Shown: positions 1 through 9,800 of the stretch, piece after piece
Layout of the letters: every line of letters begins with the position of its first letter
How positions within the stretch are numbered: position 1 is the stretch's first letter
Origin: Candidatus Methanolliviera sp. GoM_oil
GTDB taxonomy: Archaea; Halobacteriota; Methanoliparia; Methanoliparales; Methanoliparaceae
Length of the DNA: 26,187 nucleotides
Reading direction: 5' to 3'
NCBI GenBank assembly: GCA_902158735.1
Contig: CABGHG010000006.1
Location: 1-26,187, forward strand
Program-made: the position numbers and the translations under genes
The notes under the pieces: generated by a model
Told to the model about the DNA's origin: nothing
What the model saw: only the letters and a program-made list of their open reading frames with translations
Databases searched by the model: none

Positions 1-4
1 GTAA

Positions 5-391
5 TTGATCGCAAAGGTAGGTTTGGATGGCCATTATGGGGGAGCTTTGGTATTGAGCAAAACACTTAGGGACGCCGGAATGGAGGTGGTTTATACAGGA
101 TTGTTCCAAACGCCCGAGAAGGTTGTACAAACAGCAATAGAGGAGGACGTAGATGTTATAGGTTTAAGCTTCCTCTCAGGAGAGCATCTTGCTCACACAT
201 CAAAAGTAATGAGATTACTTAAGAAAAGGGGAATCGAAGATCTGCCAGTATTAGTTGGAGGAGTATTACCTAAGGATGATGTGTATGAGCTAGAAGAGAT
301 GGGAGTAAATAATGTATTTAGAGCGGATACTCCCGTGAAAGACATAGTTGACTACATATTAAATATTAGAGAACTTTGCAAAACCCCCTAA
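5..391 (+). CDS. B12-binding subunit of a methylmalonyl-CoA mutase-type enzyme
   Basis: This 128-residue protein matches the cobalamin-binding C-terminal domain of acyl-CoA mutases (methylmalonyl-CoA mutase family), which occurs as a separate small subunit in archaea. The base-off/His-on motif DxHxxG is visible as DGHYGG near residues 8-13. It is followed by the family pattern LRDAGMEVVYTGLFQTPE and by VIGLSFLSGEH, whose Ser/Gly-rich loop holds the nucleotide tail. The start is TTG at 5, directly after an in-frame TAA at 2-4. Relatives usually carry a few more residues before the first strand, so a relation to an upstream gene outside the window cannot be judged. Its partner would be the large substrate-binding subunit; which carbon-skeleton rearrangement it serves cannot be told from this domain. 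A short inverted repeat (ACTTG...CAAGT, about 401-416) follows the stop and may aid termination. Confidence 0.85.
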   Translation: MIAKVGLDGHYGGALVLSKTLRDAGMEVVYTGLFQTPEKVVQTAIEEDVDVIGLSFLSGEHLAHTSKVMRLLKKRGIEDLPVLVGGVLPKDDVYELEEMGVNNVFRADTPVKDIVDYILNIRELCKTP

Positions 392-644
392 ATACCTATA
401 AATACTTGTAAAATCAAGTTTGTTTATGCACAACACGGTATTTAATAGGACTATAACGAGATATAAGAGGATTAGAAAAACTTCGTAGAAGCATAGAACG
501 GTAAAGGATTTAAAAAGGAATTTTATAGGATCAATAAGGAGTCTCGTAAGGAGATGACCTTGATCATAATGGTGTTCGGTAGAATCGATAGAGATCTTCG
601 TAAAAAGATGAGGGAGATTCAGAGAAGGTTTCGCGGATAAAATT
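392..644. other. Intergenic stretch with possible coding relic
   Basis: There is no convincing gene here. On the plus strand, 497-640 reads as an open stretch ending with a basic 28-residue peptide from ATG 554 (M-T-L-I-I-M-V-F-G-R... to TAA 638-640). The AAGGAG before that ATG touches it, so spacing is poor for initiation. An adjacent frame from ATG 427 is open for about 20 codons before TAG and then continues open to about 556. The Lys/Arg-rich, frame-switching character could be a decayed gene, but no family is recognisable. Confidence 0.3.
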
Positions 645-2348
645 TCACACCTTCCTTCTCCTTCCGGTATGATCTCTCTCATATCTCCCTACCTCAGAAT
701 TTAATATCTCACCCCCGTAAAAGATCGGTCCGTCTCTGCAAACCCTCAAACCCTTTGGATCGATGCAGCAAGAGCCGCAGATGCCAAGACCACATTTTAT
801 AATCCTCGAAAGACTGAATTGGGTCTTTTCCAACAGATCTTTCTCATTAAAGAATTCGAGGAGTGAACGGAGCATCTTTTCGGGTCCGCAGGCATAGATC
901 ATATCGTACTCCTGCTTAAAAATCTCTGCATCCAACATATTTAGCACACTGCCCTTCTTCCCAAGAGAACCGTCGTCTGTCGAAACAAAAACTTTTGAAA
1001 TTTTTTCAAATTCTTTAAGGAAAAGGAGTGTCTCTCTGCTTCTCGATCCGATCAGCGTCGTTATATCTTTCTTCTTCTCACCGAAAACCTCTGCCAGATA
1101 TAATAATGGAGCTATACCTATACCTCCACCGATTAAGAGGATATTCTCTCCCTTTATGTCAAATCCGTTTCCAAAAGGCCCCCTTATTCCGATGGAATCT
1201 CCTTCTTTTAACTTAAACAAGGATTCCGTGGTCTTTCCAACTCTCTCTACGGTTATCGCGTCTTTGTACGAGAGAGAGATAGGAATCTCATCTATCCCCC
1301 TTACCCAGACCATCACGTATCTTCCAGGTCTTACGTCTAAGAGGGCATCTTCAAAGAAGAAGGTTCTAACATCCTTATTCTCTCTTTTGATTCTTTTGAT
1401 CACCACATCTTTTGGCAGAATCTCTCTATCTTTTTCTTTTTCTTTTTCTTTTTTTTTTCTTTTTCTGTGTGCCAACCCAATTATATCCTCCATTTCCAGA
1501 CTATTCTCTTCAAGATATCTCTTCAAATCTGAATCTATCTCTTTAAATATTTCGAGATCGTAATAGAGTGCACTTCCTATCTCGACGCATCTCGCCCCTG
1601 CCATCAGATACTCGAGAACGTCTCTGTAATCCTCTATGCCTCCAACTCCTATGATCGGTATCTTAAGTTTTTTGTAGAGGGAATATACGGCCGCCAGGCC
1701 GATTGGTTTTATACACCTCCCGGAAAGCCCCCCATAAACGTTTCCAAGCAGTGGATAACCGGATTCAACATCTATTCTCAATCCTTTAACGGTATTTATC
1801 GCGACGACCGCATCCGCTCCCCCCTTTTCTGCGGCGAGCCCTATCTCTGTTATCTCCCCAACATTTGGAGTTAGCTTCACCCATGTTGGTCTGCTTATGC
1901 TCCTTTTAAATTCGCGAGTAATGTCTTCAACAAAGGTGAGATCTCTTCCGATCTCCATCCCATAACCTTCTACGTGTGGACAGCTCAAATTTAATTCGAA
2001 GGCATCCGCATAATCTTCGAGATCTTCTGCGACCTCGACGAACTCAGAGGAGGATGAGCCGAATACGCTGATGATCAAGGGGCAATATCTGTCAAAATCC
2101 TCTAATTCCTCTATAAAATTTTTATACGATGGATTTGGGAGTCCGAGCGCGTTTAAAAATCCACAGTCCACTTTGAGTAGAACAGGCCCCTCATATCCCT
2201 CTCTCGGCTCTATACCTATAGATTTAGAGACCACAGCCCCAGCACCCGTTCTGGCGATCCTGTTGAGGGACGATCCCGTACTTCCGAGAATTCCGGATGC
2301 CAGGATCAATGGATTCTCAAGTTCTATACCGGAAATTTTTATACCCAT
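645..2348 (-). CDS. pyrDK: Fused dihydroorotate dehydrogenase PyrD-PyrK
   Basis: This 567-residue protein joins two normally separate subunits of class 1B dihydroorotate dehydrogenase, which makes orotate for pyrimidine synthesis and passes electrons to NAD+. Residues 1 to about 290 are PyrD, an FMN TIM barrel: NLSCPH at 120-125 carries the class 1 catalytic Cys123, and VGGIEDYRDVLEYLMAGA is the phosphate-binding end. Residues about 312-567 are PyrK: an FAD domain (RPGRYVMVW...EIPISLS), an NAD domain (GGGIGIAP) and a [2Fe-2S] site formed by Cys519, Cys524, Cys527 and Cys537. Residues 296-309 are a Lys/Glu-rich linker encoded by a simple repeat. In most prokaryotes pyrD and pyrK are two genes, so the fusion is notable. 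No Shine-Dalgarno is seen; a TATA-like box about 36 nt upstream suggests a very short leader. Confidence 0.93.
   Translation of the reverse strand: MGIKISGIELENPLILASGILGSTGSSLNRIARTGAGAVVSKSIGIEPREGYEGPVLLKVDCGFLNALGLPNPSYKNFIEELEDFDRYCPLIISVFGSSSSEFVEVAEDLEDYADAFELNLSCPHVEGYGMEIGRDLTFVEDITREFKRSISRPTWVKLTPNVGEITEIGLAAEKGGADAVVAINTVKGLRIDVESGYPLLGNVYGGLSGRCIKPIGLAAVYSLYKKLKIPIIGVGGIEDYRDVLEYLMAGARCVEIGSALYYDLEIFKEIDSDLKRYLEENSLEMEDIIGLAHRKRKKKEKEKEKDREILPKDVVIKRIKRENKDVRTFFFEDALLDVRPGRYVMVWVRGIDEIPISLSYKDAITVERVGKTTESLFKLKEGDSIGIRGPFGNGFDIKGENILLIGGGIGIAPLLYLAEVFGEKKKDITTLIGSRSRETLLFLKEFEKISKVFVSTDDGSLGKKGSVLNMLDAEIFKQEYDMIYACGPEKMLRSLLEFFNEKDLLEKTQFSLSRIIKCGLGICGSCCIDPKGLRVCRDGPIFYGGEILNSEVGRYERDHTGRRRKV
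1430..1466 (-). repeat. Low-complexity hexamer tract encoding the PyrD-PyrK linker
   Basis: The tract consists of CTTTTT repeats on the plus strand (purine-only on the mRNA) and includes a run of ten T at 1449-1458. It encodes the alternating Lys/Glu linker of the fusion. Such a tract is prone to slippage, so its length or frame may vary between cells or reads. Confidence 0.85.
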
Positions 2349-2377
2349 GAAAACCGATATCTTCTATCCACAAAAAT

Positions 2378-2390
2378 TTGATATAAATGT
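2378..2390 (-). promoter_or_regulatory. Putative TATA box of pyrDK
   Basis: On the minus strand an ATTTATATC sequence sits about 36 nt upstream of the pyrDK ATG at 2348. With an archaeal TATA-to-start distance of about 25-27 nt, the transcript would begin roughly 10 nt before the ATG. This fits the absence of a Shine-Dalgarno. Confidence 0.4.
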
Positions 2391-2610
2391 TTTCGCATCA
2401 TCAGTAGTTCCAATTCTTTCCGATCCATTTCATAGGTATATAGAGAAGATAAAAGATTGAGTTATCTGACAAGACACCTATATCGCTCTTTTGAATAAAT
2501 CGTTAAGTTTTTCATACTGCCTAAATATTTTAGAGTATAAGAAATAGGATAAACGACGGAAAGAGAGAGTAAAGACAAGAGAAAGAATGAGTATAACAAC
2601 TACACAACAA

Positions 2611-2826
2611 TCAACGTGTTTTCAAGATACCGAGACCCTGATCACCGTATCCTTTCGGAAAATAAACGCCAATAAATCCGTTCTCCGCCGCTTTCTTATA
2701 GAGTTCCAACGGTATTTTGTGTTCCTGATCGCATTCCTTCGTATAGTCTATATCAAACTCCTTCTTCGTAAATTCTCTTACCACACTCACGATGTCTTCT
2801 TGCTCTTCTGATAGCCCAAAATCCAT
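2611..2826 (-). pseudogene. Truncated N-terminus of acyl-CoA dehydrogenase
   Basis: The 71-residue reading frame starts with MDFGLSEEQEDIVSVVREF and continues through PLELYKKAAENGFIGVYFP to YGDQGLG. This is the N-terminal helical domain that opens acyl-CoA dehydrogenases (FAD-dependent alpha,beta-dehydrogenation of acyl-CoA). Family members are about 380 residues, so some 300 residues, including the FAD-binding and catalytic regions, are missing, and no continuation is visible down to 2459. The chosen ATG at 2826 has GGGTG six bases upstream; an in-frame GTG at 2835 is less likely. A TATA-like TTAAAATATA lies around 2868-2880. The 5' control region is intact while the body is lost, so I read this as a deletion remnant. 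The 2349-2610 stretch downstream contains no recognisable gene. Confidence 0.75.
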
Positions 2827-3040
2827 CTTTTTCACCCTTTTTATTATATCCTGCCTTGAAGCTTCTTCTTTATATTTTAAGGTTTTCTTTTCCTGCTCTT
2901 CTCTTCAATTCCACAAATTTTTAGATGGCCCACGCCGTCATGACTTCTTTTTGAGTGTAAATATCTGATTTTACTGAATTTTCAGCGTGGTTGTTGTATA
3001 AATTGGATAATATCGGTCTGAAACGAATATTTATAACTAT

Positions 3041-4517
3041 TCAAGGAGGTTCTGCAAAGCCATCTTTAAATTTAGAGATGATCTCTCTTACCTCATCAAC
3101 TGAGGCGTCTTCTTCAACGGTGGAAAGATCTCCGAGTTCTTCTCCGGTCCAAAGTCTCTTCATGATCCTCCTCATGATCTTACCGCTTCTAGTTTTTGGG
3201 ATAAGCTCCACGAATTCAATGGTCTTGAAGAGGATGAGTGGCCCAATTGTTCTCCTGACATGATCTATCAACTCTTAATTCATCAGGTATTCCAACCACT
3301 GCTGCCTCGGTTATTGCAGGATGAGAAACAAGTGCGCTCTCGATCTCTACGGTGCCTATCCTATGCCCTGAGATCTTTATGACTTCGTCCGATCTACCGG
3401 CAAAGAATATATACCCTTCCTGATCCGTATAGGCCGCATCCCCGGTAAAATACATCCCTTTAGTAAATAACTTATTTTTCCAGTATCCACTTTGGTATCT
3501 CTCGGGATCCATCCAGATTGTAGGAGTCATGCCAGGAATCGGGTTCTTGAGAACCAAGATGCCTTTCTGTATTGGCTTGACTCTCTTCCCTGTGTACTCA
3601 TCCAAGATCTCGGGTATTACTCCTGGCATGGGAAGACCAGCGGAGTCTGACTTGAATAGTGATTTAGCATCTCCCATTGGATATCCAAACATAGATCCAG
3701 GTACTTCGGTTTGCCACATGTGGTCAAAAACAGGTACTTTCTCATTAAAAACATCCTTGTAAAGCCAATTCCATACATCTGGATTCAGCACCTCACCCGC
3801 ACAAACCACACGTTGGATAGAGCTCAAATTGCACTTCTTGGCTTGCTCCGCTCCCAACTTGCGCAATACCCTTACTCCAGTAGGCGCCATCCAAGGAATG
3901 GTGACCCGATGCTTTTCCATCATCTTCCACCAAAGATCTGGCGTGGGATAATCCGGAAGTCCGTCGTATAATATGGTGGTACATCCTACGAGCAATGAAC
4001 CAAATACTAGGTAAGATTGACCTACAATCCAACCTATGTCTGAAGTATTGAAGATAATGTCCTCAGGATTCAATCCATAAACCCATTTAGCCGTCCAGTA
4101 CATCCATATCTGGAATCCTCCGTGCACGTGGACTACCGGTTTTGGTTATGCCACAACCTCTAAGAGATGCAGAATATTTTTTCACGAGGTCAAAGAGCTT
4201 GCCATAAGTGATCTTCCGCGAGATCCCTATCTCTGGCATCTCGTATATGTAGGCTGTCTTATCGGAATATCTCTGCTTGTAATCTACACAATTGTATCCC
4301 GCATTCGTAAGCCCCCCAACAAACCATTTGAATCCAGGATACTCTCGCTTGAAAATCTTATCCTATTTCTTGAACCAATATATGTCAACCATAGATTCTT
4401 CAGCAAGATCGTCCCAGAAACTTTCGGGATCCTTTATTGAGTAGTTCATAGAGTGTTTGATACTCTGCCAGACTAATCCACCCCATCTATTATCGCCCGC
4501 ATACAACTTTTTTTCAT
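3041..4517 (-). pseudogene. Decayed AMP-forming acetyl/propionyl-CoA synthetase
   Basis: Pieces of one acyl-adenylate ligase can be read in order along the minus strand. The N-terminus (KLYAGDNRWGGLVWQSIKHS) lies near 4509-4450. A segment from about 4446 down to 4145 (YSIKDPESFWDDLAEES..., ending near SASLRGCGI) is interrupted by TAG at 4363-4365 where the family has Trp. The core starts near 4139 with KPVVHVHGGFQIWM and runs to GDAAYTDQEGYIFFAGRSDE and KISGHRIGTVEIE near 3300. The C-terminal end (IDHVRRTIGP...RSGKIMRR) is at 3271-3041 in another frame. Between the second and third pieces roughly 170 codons are missing, including the P-loop (SGTTGKPK-type). About 35 codons and the frame are lost before the C-terminal piece. 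The catalytic Lys is retained in RSGKIMRR. With three kinds of lesion the gene cannot make an active enzyme. Confidence 0.88.
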
Positions 4518-4579
4518 TATATTAACTTAAAAACTTTCTCTATATCGCCACTTTTGTAAATTTTCAAATGTTTTTGTCT

Positions 4580-4879
4580 TTATAACCCGGCAAGCTTCAT
4601 AAACTTCGCTGAATTTTCAAGGTCGAATCTGACGGTACCCACGATTACATCTTTGCCGACAGCCTCAGAAATTCTCGCGACCTCAGTATTCCCAAAAGCA
4701 GAGCAGAGCTCAATCGCCTTTATACCTTTCTCAACTAACTCTTTGCTCATTTTCACCGCTTCTTCGATATCTTTAACGCATACAACCGTGAGTTCTGCTA
4801 CTGGTGTGTTGACAGTCGCTATGTGCTTTTCCGGATCTGATTCTGGCATCATTACCATAAATGCGACTTTTATCTGCAT
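4580..4879 (-). CDS. DUF6506 family small protein
   Basis: This 99-residue soluble protein begins MQIKVAFMVMMPESDPEKH and contains the segment KGIKAIELCSAFGN followed by a GTVRFDLEN-type end. These features match the uncharacterised DUF6506 family, whose members are about 100 residues; the function is unknown. The ATG at 4879 is well supported by AGGAGGT about nine bases upstream. It lies 66 bp downstream of the iron alcohol dehydrogenase on the same strand, so the two may be co-transcribed. The family call rests on recall of the motif pattern. Confidence 0.65.
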   Translation of the reverse strand: MQIKVAFMVMMPESDPEKHIATVNTPVAELTVVCVKDIEEAVKMSKELVEKGIKAIELCSAFGNTEVARISEAVGKDVIVGTVRFDLENSAKFMKLAGL

Positions 4880-4945
4880 CTTTTATTTACCTCCTTCATC
4901 CATTTACCTGAATTACCCTCTTTTACAAAAACTGTCTTGACCCGA

Positions 4946-6166
4946 TCATTTGCTAATGGGGACTAACGAATCTTCATATATCTTCTTTATCACCTCTTCT
5001 GTTGCTTCTATTGGGGCTATTGCAAGAAGCATACCAAACAGTGGATTTAATGCTGTCTCGGTAAGTTTTGGTATGTCATCTTTCGTAAAATACTCAGTTA
5101 ATTTTTGAGTTAAATCTATGCCAAAGAGCCATTCTTCAACCTTCTTAGCCGCATATTCAGCTTCTCCTGGAACTCCTTTTAGCTCTGGGATGATTGGATT
5201 ATATATCGCTGATAAAACCTCTGGGACCGCTGGATAGATGGATTTAATCACTGATGGTAAGAGAATACCAAGCCCTATTCCGTGTATAACCTTTGGATTG
5301 AGCGCACTCATCGCGTGTTCCATCACGTGCGTGATATGAAGAAGAGCGATGTCAAATGAAATTCCTGCAATTGCCGAGGCATACATCAACCAATATCTCG
5401 CTGTAATATTATTCGGCTCGGCTATTGCCATCGGTAGATATTTTACGGTCAATCTTACGGTTTCCTTTGCCAGAGAGATTGAATATGGATTGGTTATCAT
5501 GGTCGTCGCCGATTCTGTAACATGGTTCATTGCATCCACGCTCGTTGCAATCGTCTGTTCTGGTGAAAGGGATCTTGTCAACGACGGATCCTCGATTGAA
5601 TAGGTTGGATAGATATTTGGAGATATTATTAGTGGTTTATATAATCCATCTGATTGAGCCACTGCGAATGAATCAACCTCAGTTCCGGTGCCATGCGTCG
5701 TATTGATGGCTATAATAGGAACGGCTTTTTCTATAACAACGCCTTCCTCATAGAATTGTTTTGCCTTCTTATCCGGATATTCTAAAAGAACAGCAACTGT
5801 TTTCGCTACATCTATCGGACTTCCACCGCCTATGCCCATCGTCGCCTTTGCTCCCAAATTCTTTCCGATGTCAGCCGCTTCATCACAGATAGTATATGTC
5901 GGGTTTGGTCTAACTTTATTATAAAGAGAATATTCTATGTCATTCTCTTTTAAGGCTTGCTCGATGGGATCCCAAGCACCAGAGTTTTTATAGCCGGCAC
6001 TGCCTGTAACAACCAAGAGTTTGTCGATATCTTTTTTCTTTAGTTCCTTTAATGTCTCATCAATACTTTTGATGGCGCCTACACCGAAAGAGGTAACTGG
6101 TCTCGCCGGTTGCAATTTAAAAACGTTGTTTACATCAATCTTTTCTTCCCATCCTCCTTCAGTCAT
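4946..6166 (-). CDS. Iron-containing alcohol dehydrogenase
   Basis: This 406-residue protein has the full length of group III (Fe-dependent) alcohol dehydrogenases, NAD(P)-linked enzymes interconverting alcohols or diols with aldehydes or ketones. GIGGGSPIDVAK at about 111-122 is the nucleotide-binding GGGSxxD motif. The metal ligands are recognisable as Asp211 and His215 (SVDAMNHVTE), a His in HITHVMEH (277-284) and His295 in VIHGIGLG. The spacing from His284 to His295 is one residue longer than in FucO-type enzymes. The substrate cannot be predicted. The start has a strong GGAGGT about ten bases upstream, and an AT-rich TATA-like stretch lies near 6212-6225. The gene is intact although both decayed acyl-CoA genes lie just downstream. 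Confidence 0.9.
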   Translation of the reverse strand: MTEGGWEEKIDVNNVFKLQPARPVTSFGVGAIKSIDETLKELKKKDIDKLLVVTGSAGYKNSGAWDPIEQALKENDIEYSLYNKVRPNPTYTICDEAADIGKNLGAKATMGIGGGSPIDVAKTVAVLLEYPDKKAKQFYEEGVVIEKAVPIIAINTTHGTGTEVDSFAVAQSDGLYKPLIISPNIYPTYSIEDPSLTRSLSPEQTIATSVDAMNHVTESATTMITNPYSISLAKETVRLTVKYLPMAIAEPNNITARYWLMYASAIAGISFDIALLHITHVMEHAMSALNPKVIHGIGLGILLPSVIKSIYPAVPEVLSAIYNPIIPELKGVPGEAEYAAKKVEEWLFGIDLTQKLTEYFTKDDIPKLTETALNPLFGMLLAIAPIEATEEVIKKIYEDSLVPISK

Positions 6167-6209
6167 TTCAACTATACCTCCTAACTTATCTTTATAGAAA
6201 TGTTTCCGA

Positions 6210-6845
6210 TTATTTATATTTTTCCATCTCTAAAAGTCTCTCCGCCCACTTAAGCTTCTTCCTCTTTACCTCGCCAACACTCGGATCATCAAAGTAGAAA
6301 CCGACCAATCTTATCTCTTCAGCACCAAAATATTTAGTCAAGAATACGCATCTGTCCCCATCCGTGAAACCGCCGAAGTTATATATCTTATCGAATGGTC
6401 TTGCTTGTGTCGTTCCGATGGCATTCCTAAATTTGGAAGAATATCTTTTTATCTTATCTATATTATCTCCGTGCGCGTGTATCACGACTAAAGAGCCTGA
6501 TTTATTCGCCTTTAAGAGATCTTCCACGTCTCCATCCAGATCGGTGACGATTATATTGGGAACGATCCCGATTGACAAGAGAGAGGAAGTTGCCCCATCA
6601 GCAGATATTATTGTTCTTTCCTTTAAGTCTTCTTTCTTCAATTCCTCTATTAGTGTATGTGCTTTTCCACATACAATAACCCTTCTACCTTCTATCGTCA
6701 GTTTTATCTTCTCGTACGCCCTTTTTATATCAAGATCTCGCAAAAGTCCCGATAAGATAGATGCACTTCTCTCATCTTCTGCCCTGCTAAAACCGAAATC
6801 TTTCAATATCTCTTCATAAATCGGCTCCCACGTGGAGAAATCCAT
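6210..6845 (-). CDS. mptE: 6-hydroxymethylpterin diphosphokinase, MptE-type (DUF115)
   Basis: This 211-residue protein has the DUF115/MptE pattern. The N-terminal region begins MDFSTWEPIYEEILKDFGF. The motif ISADGATSSLL is followed by GIVPNIIVTDLDGD (metal/ATP site), then VVIHAHGDN, GTTQ and FGGFTDGDRC. In euryarchaea MptE transfers pyrophosphate from ATP to 6-hydroxymethyl-7,8-dihydropterin, a step towards methanopterin. This suggests the organism uses tetrahydromethanopterin as C1 carrier. The gene begins 27 bp after the ileS stop on the same strand and is probably co-transcribed with it. The length is close to the family norm. No strong Shine-Dalgarno precedes the ATG at 6845, consistent with coupling to ileS. 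Confidence 0.85.
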   Translation of the reverse strand: MDFSTWEPIYEEILKDFGFSRAEDERSASILSGLLRDLDIKRAYEKIKLTIEGRRVIVCGKAHTLIEELKKEDLKERTIISADGATSSLLSIGIVPNIIVTDLDGDVEDLLKANKSGSLVVIHAHGDNIDKIKRYSSKFRNAIGTTQARPFDKIYNFGGFTDGDRCVFLTKYFGAEEIRLVGFYFDDPSVGEVKRKKLKWAERLLEMEKYK

Positions 6846-6872
6846 TTGATCATCTTCTATTCTTGATTTTAC

Positions 6873-9800
6873 CTAAATTCCAATCTTAACACGTTCTTCC
6901 GCTATATTCCACGCCTTAACCAGATCTCCAATCGCCTTCCCATACATTATACGAGACGCCCGAACCTCGTTAGATATGAGCTCTTCTTTATCCCTTACAT
7001 ATCTTGAGATCTCGCCGTCCGATTCGATCGAGACCTCTATAAAATCTTCTACATTTAGATCCAGATCTTTCCTCATCTGTTGGATTCTTCTGATAATCTC
7101 CCTTGCATATCCCTCCGCCATTATCTCTTCCGTCAGTTCGATATCGAGATAAACTATTCCTCCGTTAAAACTTGAGGAGACGATATCTTTGCTCTCTTCC
7201 AGTCTTTCTCCCACAGCTAGTAATTCAACCGCCTTCGTGTTTGTCTGAACTTTTAATATACTCTCCAGTCTTTTTACTGCCGCCACACTCTCTTCTTCGT
7301 CTGGAGATATGATCAACCTTTTTATCGGCCACCTAAGCTTTCTCTTTGCCTTCTCTCTCGCATTTGCCGCAGATTCTACGATATCTCTTATATGATCCAT
7401 ATATTTTTCGAGATCATCGTCTATGATTTCGTATCTTACCCGTGGATACGAAGAGAGATGAACAGATTCCTCTCCACTAAAATTAAGATTCTGATATATC
7501 TTCTCGGCAAGATAAGGCGTAAATGGAGCCATCAACCGGGTTAAATCCATTAAAACCGTATAAATTGTATAATAAGCCGCCAATTTATCTTTATCTTCTT
7601 TCTCTACCCATGTTCTTGGCCTGACCAGCTGTATGTACCATCTCGAGAGATCTTCAAGGACAAAATCTCTAATCCTCCTTGTTGCCCCGTGAAGTTCGTA
7701 CCTCTCCATACATTCCCTTACAAATTTTATGAGGCTATGTGATCTCGAGATTATCCACCTATCTTCCTCCCTAAGATAATCCTCTATCTCTTCATACTCA
7801 ATTGATGGGTCGAAATCGTCCAGATTCATATAGGGAAGCGGAAACCTATAGACGTTCCACAGGATGTTTAGGATTCTATACGTATTCTTCATGCCCTCCC
7901 AGCTAAACTTCAGATCTTCCCATGGTGCATTCGATAAGAGATAGAGCCTCAACGCATCCGCCCCATATCTCTCGATCACCTCTATAGGGGAAACAACGTT
8001 TCCGAGACTCTTCGACATCTTATTCCCCTCAGAGTCCAACGTAAAACCGTGCATCAGAACGCTCTTGTATGGTGCCTCTCCAAATGCGAGTGTGCTCGCC
8101 GCGAGTTGAGAATAGAACCATCCACGCGTCTGGTCGTGCCCTTCAGTAATAAAATCCGCGGGCCAAAGTTCTTCAAAACGTTTTTTATCTCTCGGAAACC
8201 CCAACGTTGCCCAAGATGCCATTGCAGAGTCGAACCAAACATCAAAGACATCCTTTATTCTCTTCATCTCTCCTCCGCATCGTTCACATCTAATCACGAC
8301 AGCATCTATCTCTGGTCGATGCAACGATCTGATATATTCAAGGTGGTCGGAGATCTTTGATTTGCAATCACCCTCGCCCTTCTCCATCAGTTCTTTTATG
8401 CTTCCAATCACCTCTATATTTCCACAGTCACATCTCCATATAGGAATTGGAATTCCCCAATATCGCTGCCTCGAGATACACCAATCCCTCGCCCCGGATA
8501 CCCAATCATAGAACCTCTCCGATCCAGCCCAATCGGGATACCACTTCACCTCTGAGATCTCTTTCAGCATCTTCTCCCTTATTGAAGGAACCTTTATGTA
8601 CCACTGTCTCGTCGATAGGTAGATTATTGGGGTTTTACACCTCCAGCAGCGCCCATATCTGTGTAAAATCTCTTCCTCAGCAAATAAAAAGCCTCTCTCA
8701 TCCAGATCCTTGACGATCTCTCTGTTTGCTCTTCTCACATACGTTCCGCGATACTTCCCCGCTTCTTCCGTATATTTGCCCCCTCCATTCACCGGGCAGA
8801 ATATTGGAAGATTGTGTTCTTTTCCGACCTGAAAATCCTCCTCTCCGTGGCCTGGGGCGATATGAACAGAACCGGTATTCTCATCCGTCACGAAATCTGC
8901 CGTAAATATCCTGTGTTCAAATTCTTCCTGCTTTGGGATGAGATCCTTCAACGGGTGAACGTACTTTAGCCCCTCTAATTCTCTTCCAGAAAAAGATTTT
9001 AATATCTTGTAATCTTCATATCCGCCCTTTTTAAGGATGGGAAGGCAATTTTCAGCCAAAATTAATCTCTTATTTACTCCGCCATCGTCGAAACAAGAGA
9101 CCTCAAGATATTTCAGATTGGGGTTTACTGCCACAGCAATGTTTGCAGGAATAGTCCAGGGCGTCGTTGTCCAAATTAAGATAGATACATTCTCATCTTC
9201 TCCAAAGATCGAAGATTTTTCCTTATAGTCGCAAATCGAAGATTTGCGTATCCCAAAAACCGAAGGTTTTTGAAATCAGTGGAAAAAGGACGTAAATACT
9301 GGGATCTTTCATATCTTCATATTCCACCTCAGATTCGGCTATGGCGGTCTCACATCTTGGGCACCAGTTCACAACGCCAAACCCCTCTTTAAGGAGGTCT
9401 CTCTTATATGCCTCTTTAAGCGTCCACCACGCCGACTCCATATATCCTGGATCTATCGATACGTATGGATTCTCCCAGTCCATCCACACACCCAAACTCT
9501 TGAACTGTTCCGTCATATTCTCTTTCTGGCTCAAGGCAAATTTTATGCACTTTTCAACGAATTCTGCCACTCCATATCTTTCTATATCTTTCTTCGACTT
9601 AAATTTGAGTTCTTCTTCGACCTTAACCTCTATCGGGAGACCGTGCATATCCCATCCTGGTCTATCCGTCACAGAAAAGCCGTCCATTCTCTTATACCTC
9701 AAGATGGCATCTTTAATTATCTTGTTCCACGCGGTGCCAAGATGAATATTACCCGTTGTGTAAGGGGGGCCATCGACGAAGAAGAATTTTTTATCCGATT

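Noticed and set aside
359..682. 107-codon minus-strand open frame after pyrDK
   Set aside because: It overlaps pyrDK in another frame, covers the end of the mutase gene on the other strand, and resembles no protein family.
994..1010. Inverted repeat TTTGAAA-TTT-TTTCAAA in pyrDK resembling the triloop palindromes
   Set aside because: It encodes a normal FEKISKVFVST segment of PyrK with no extra residues, so it is a chance A/T-rich palindrome.
4363..4365. In-frame TAG in the acyl-CoA synthetase read as possible pyrrolysine
   Set aside because: The position is a Trp in the family (TGG to TAG is one change), and the same gene has large deletions and a frameshift, so decay explains it.
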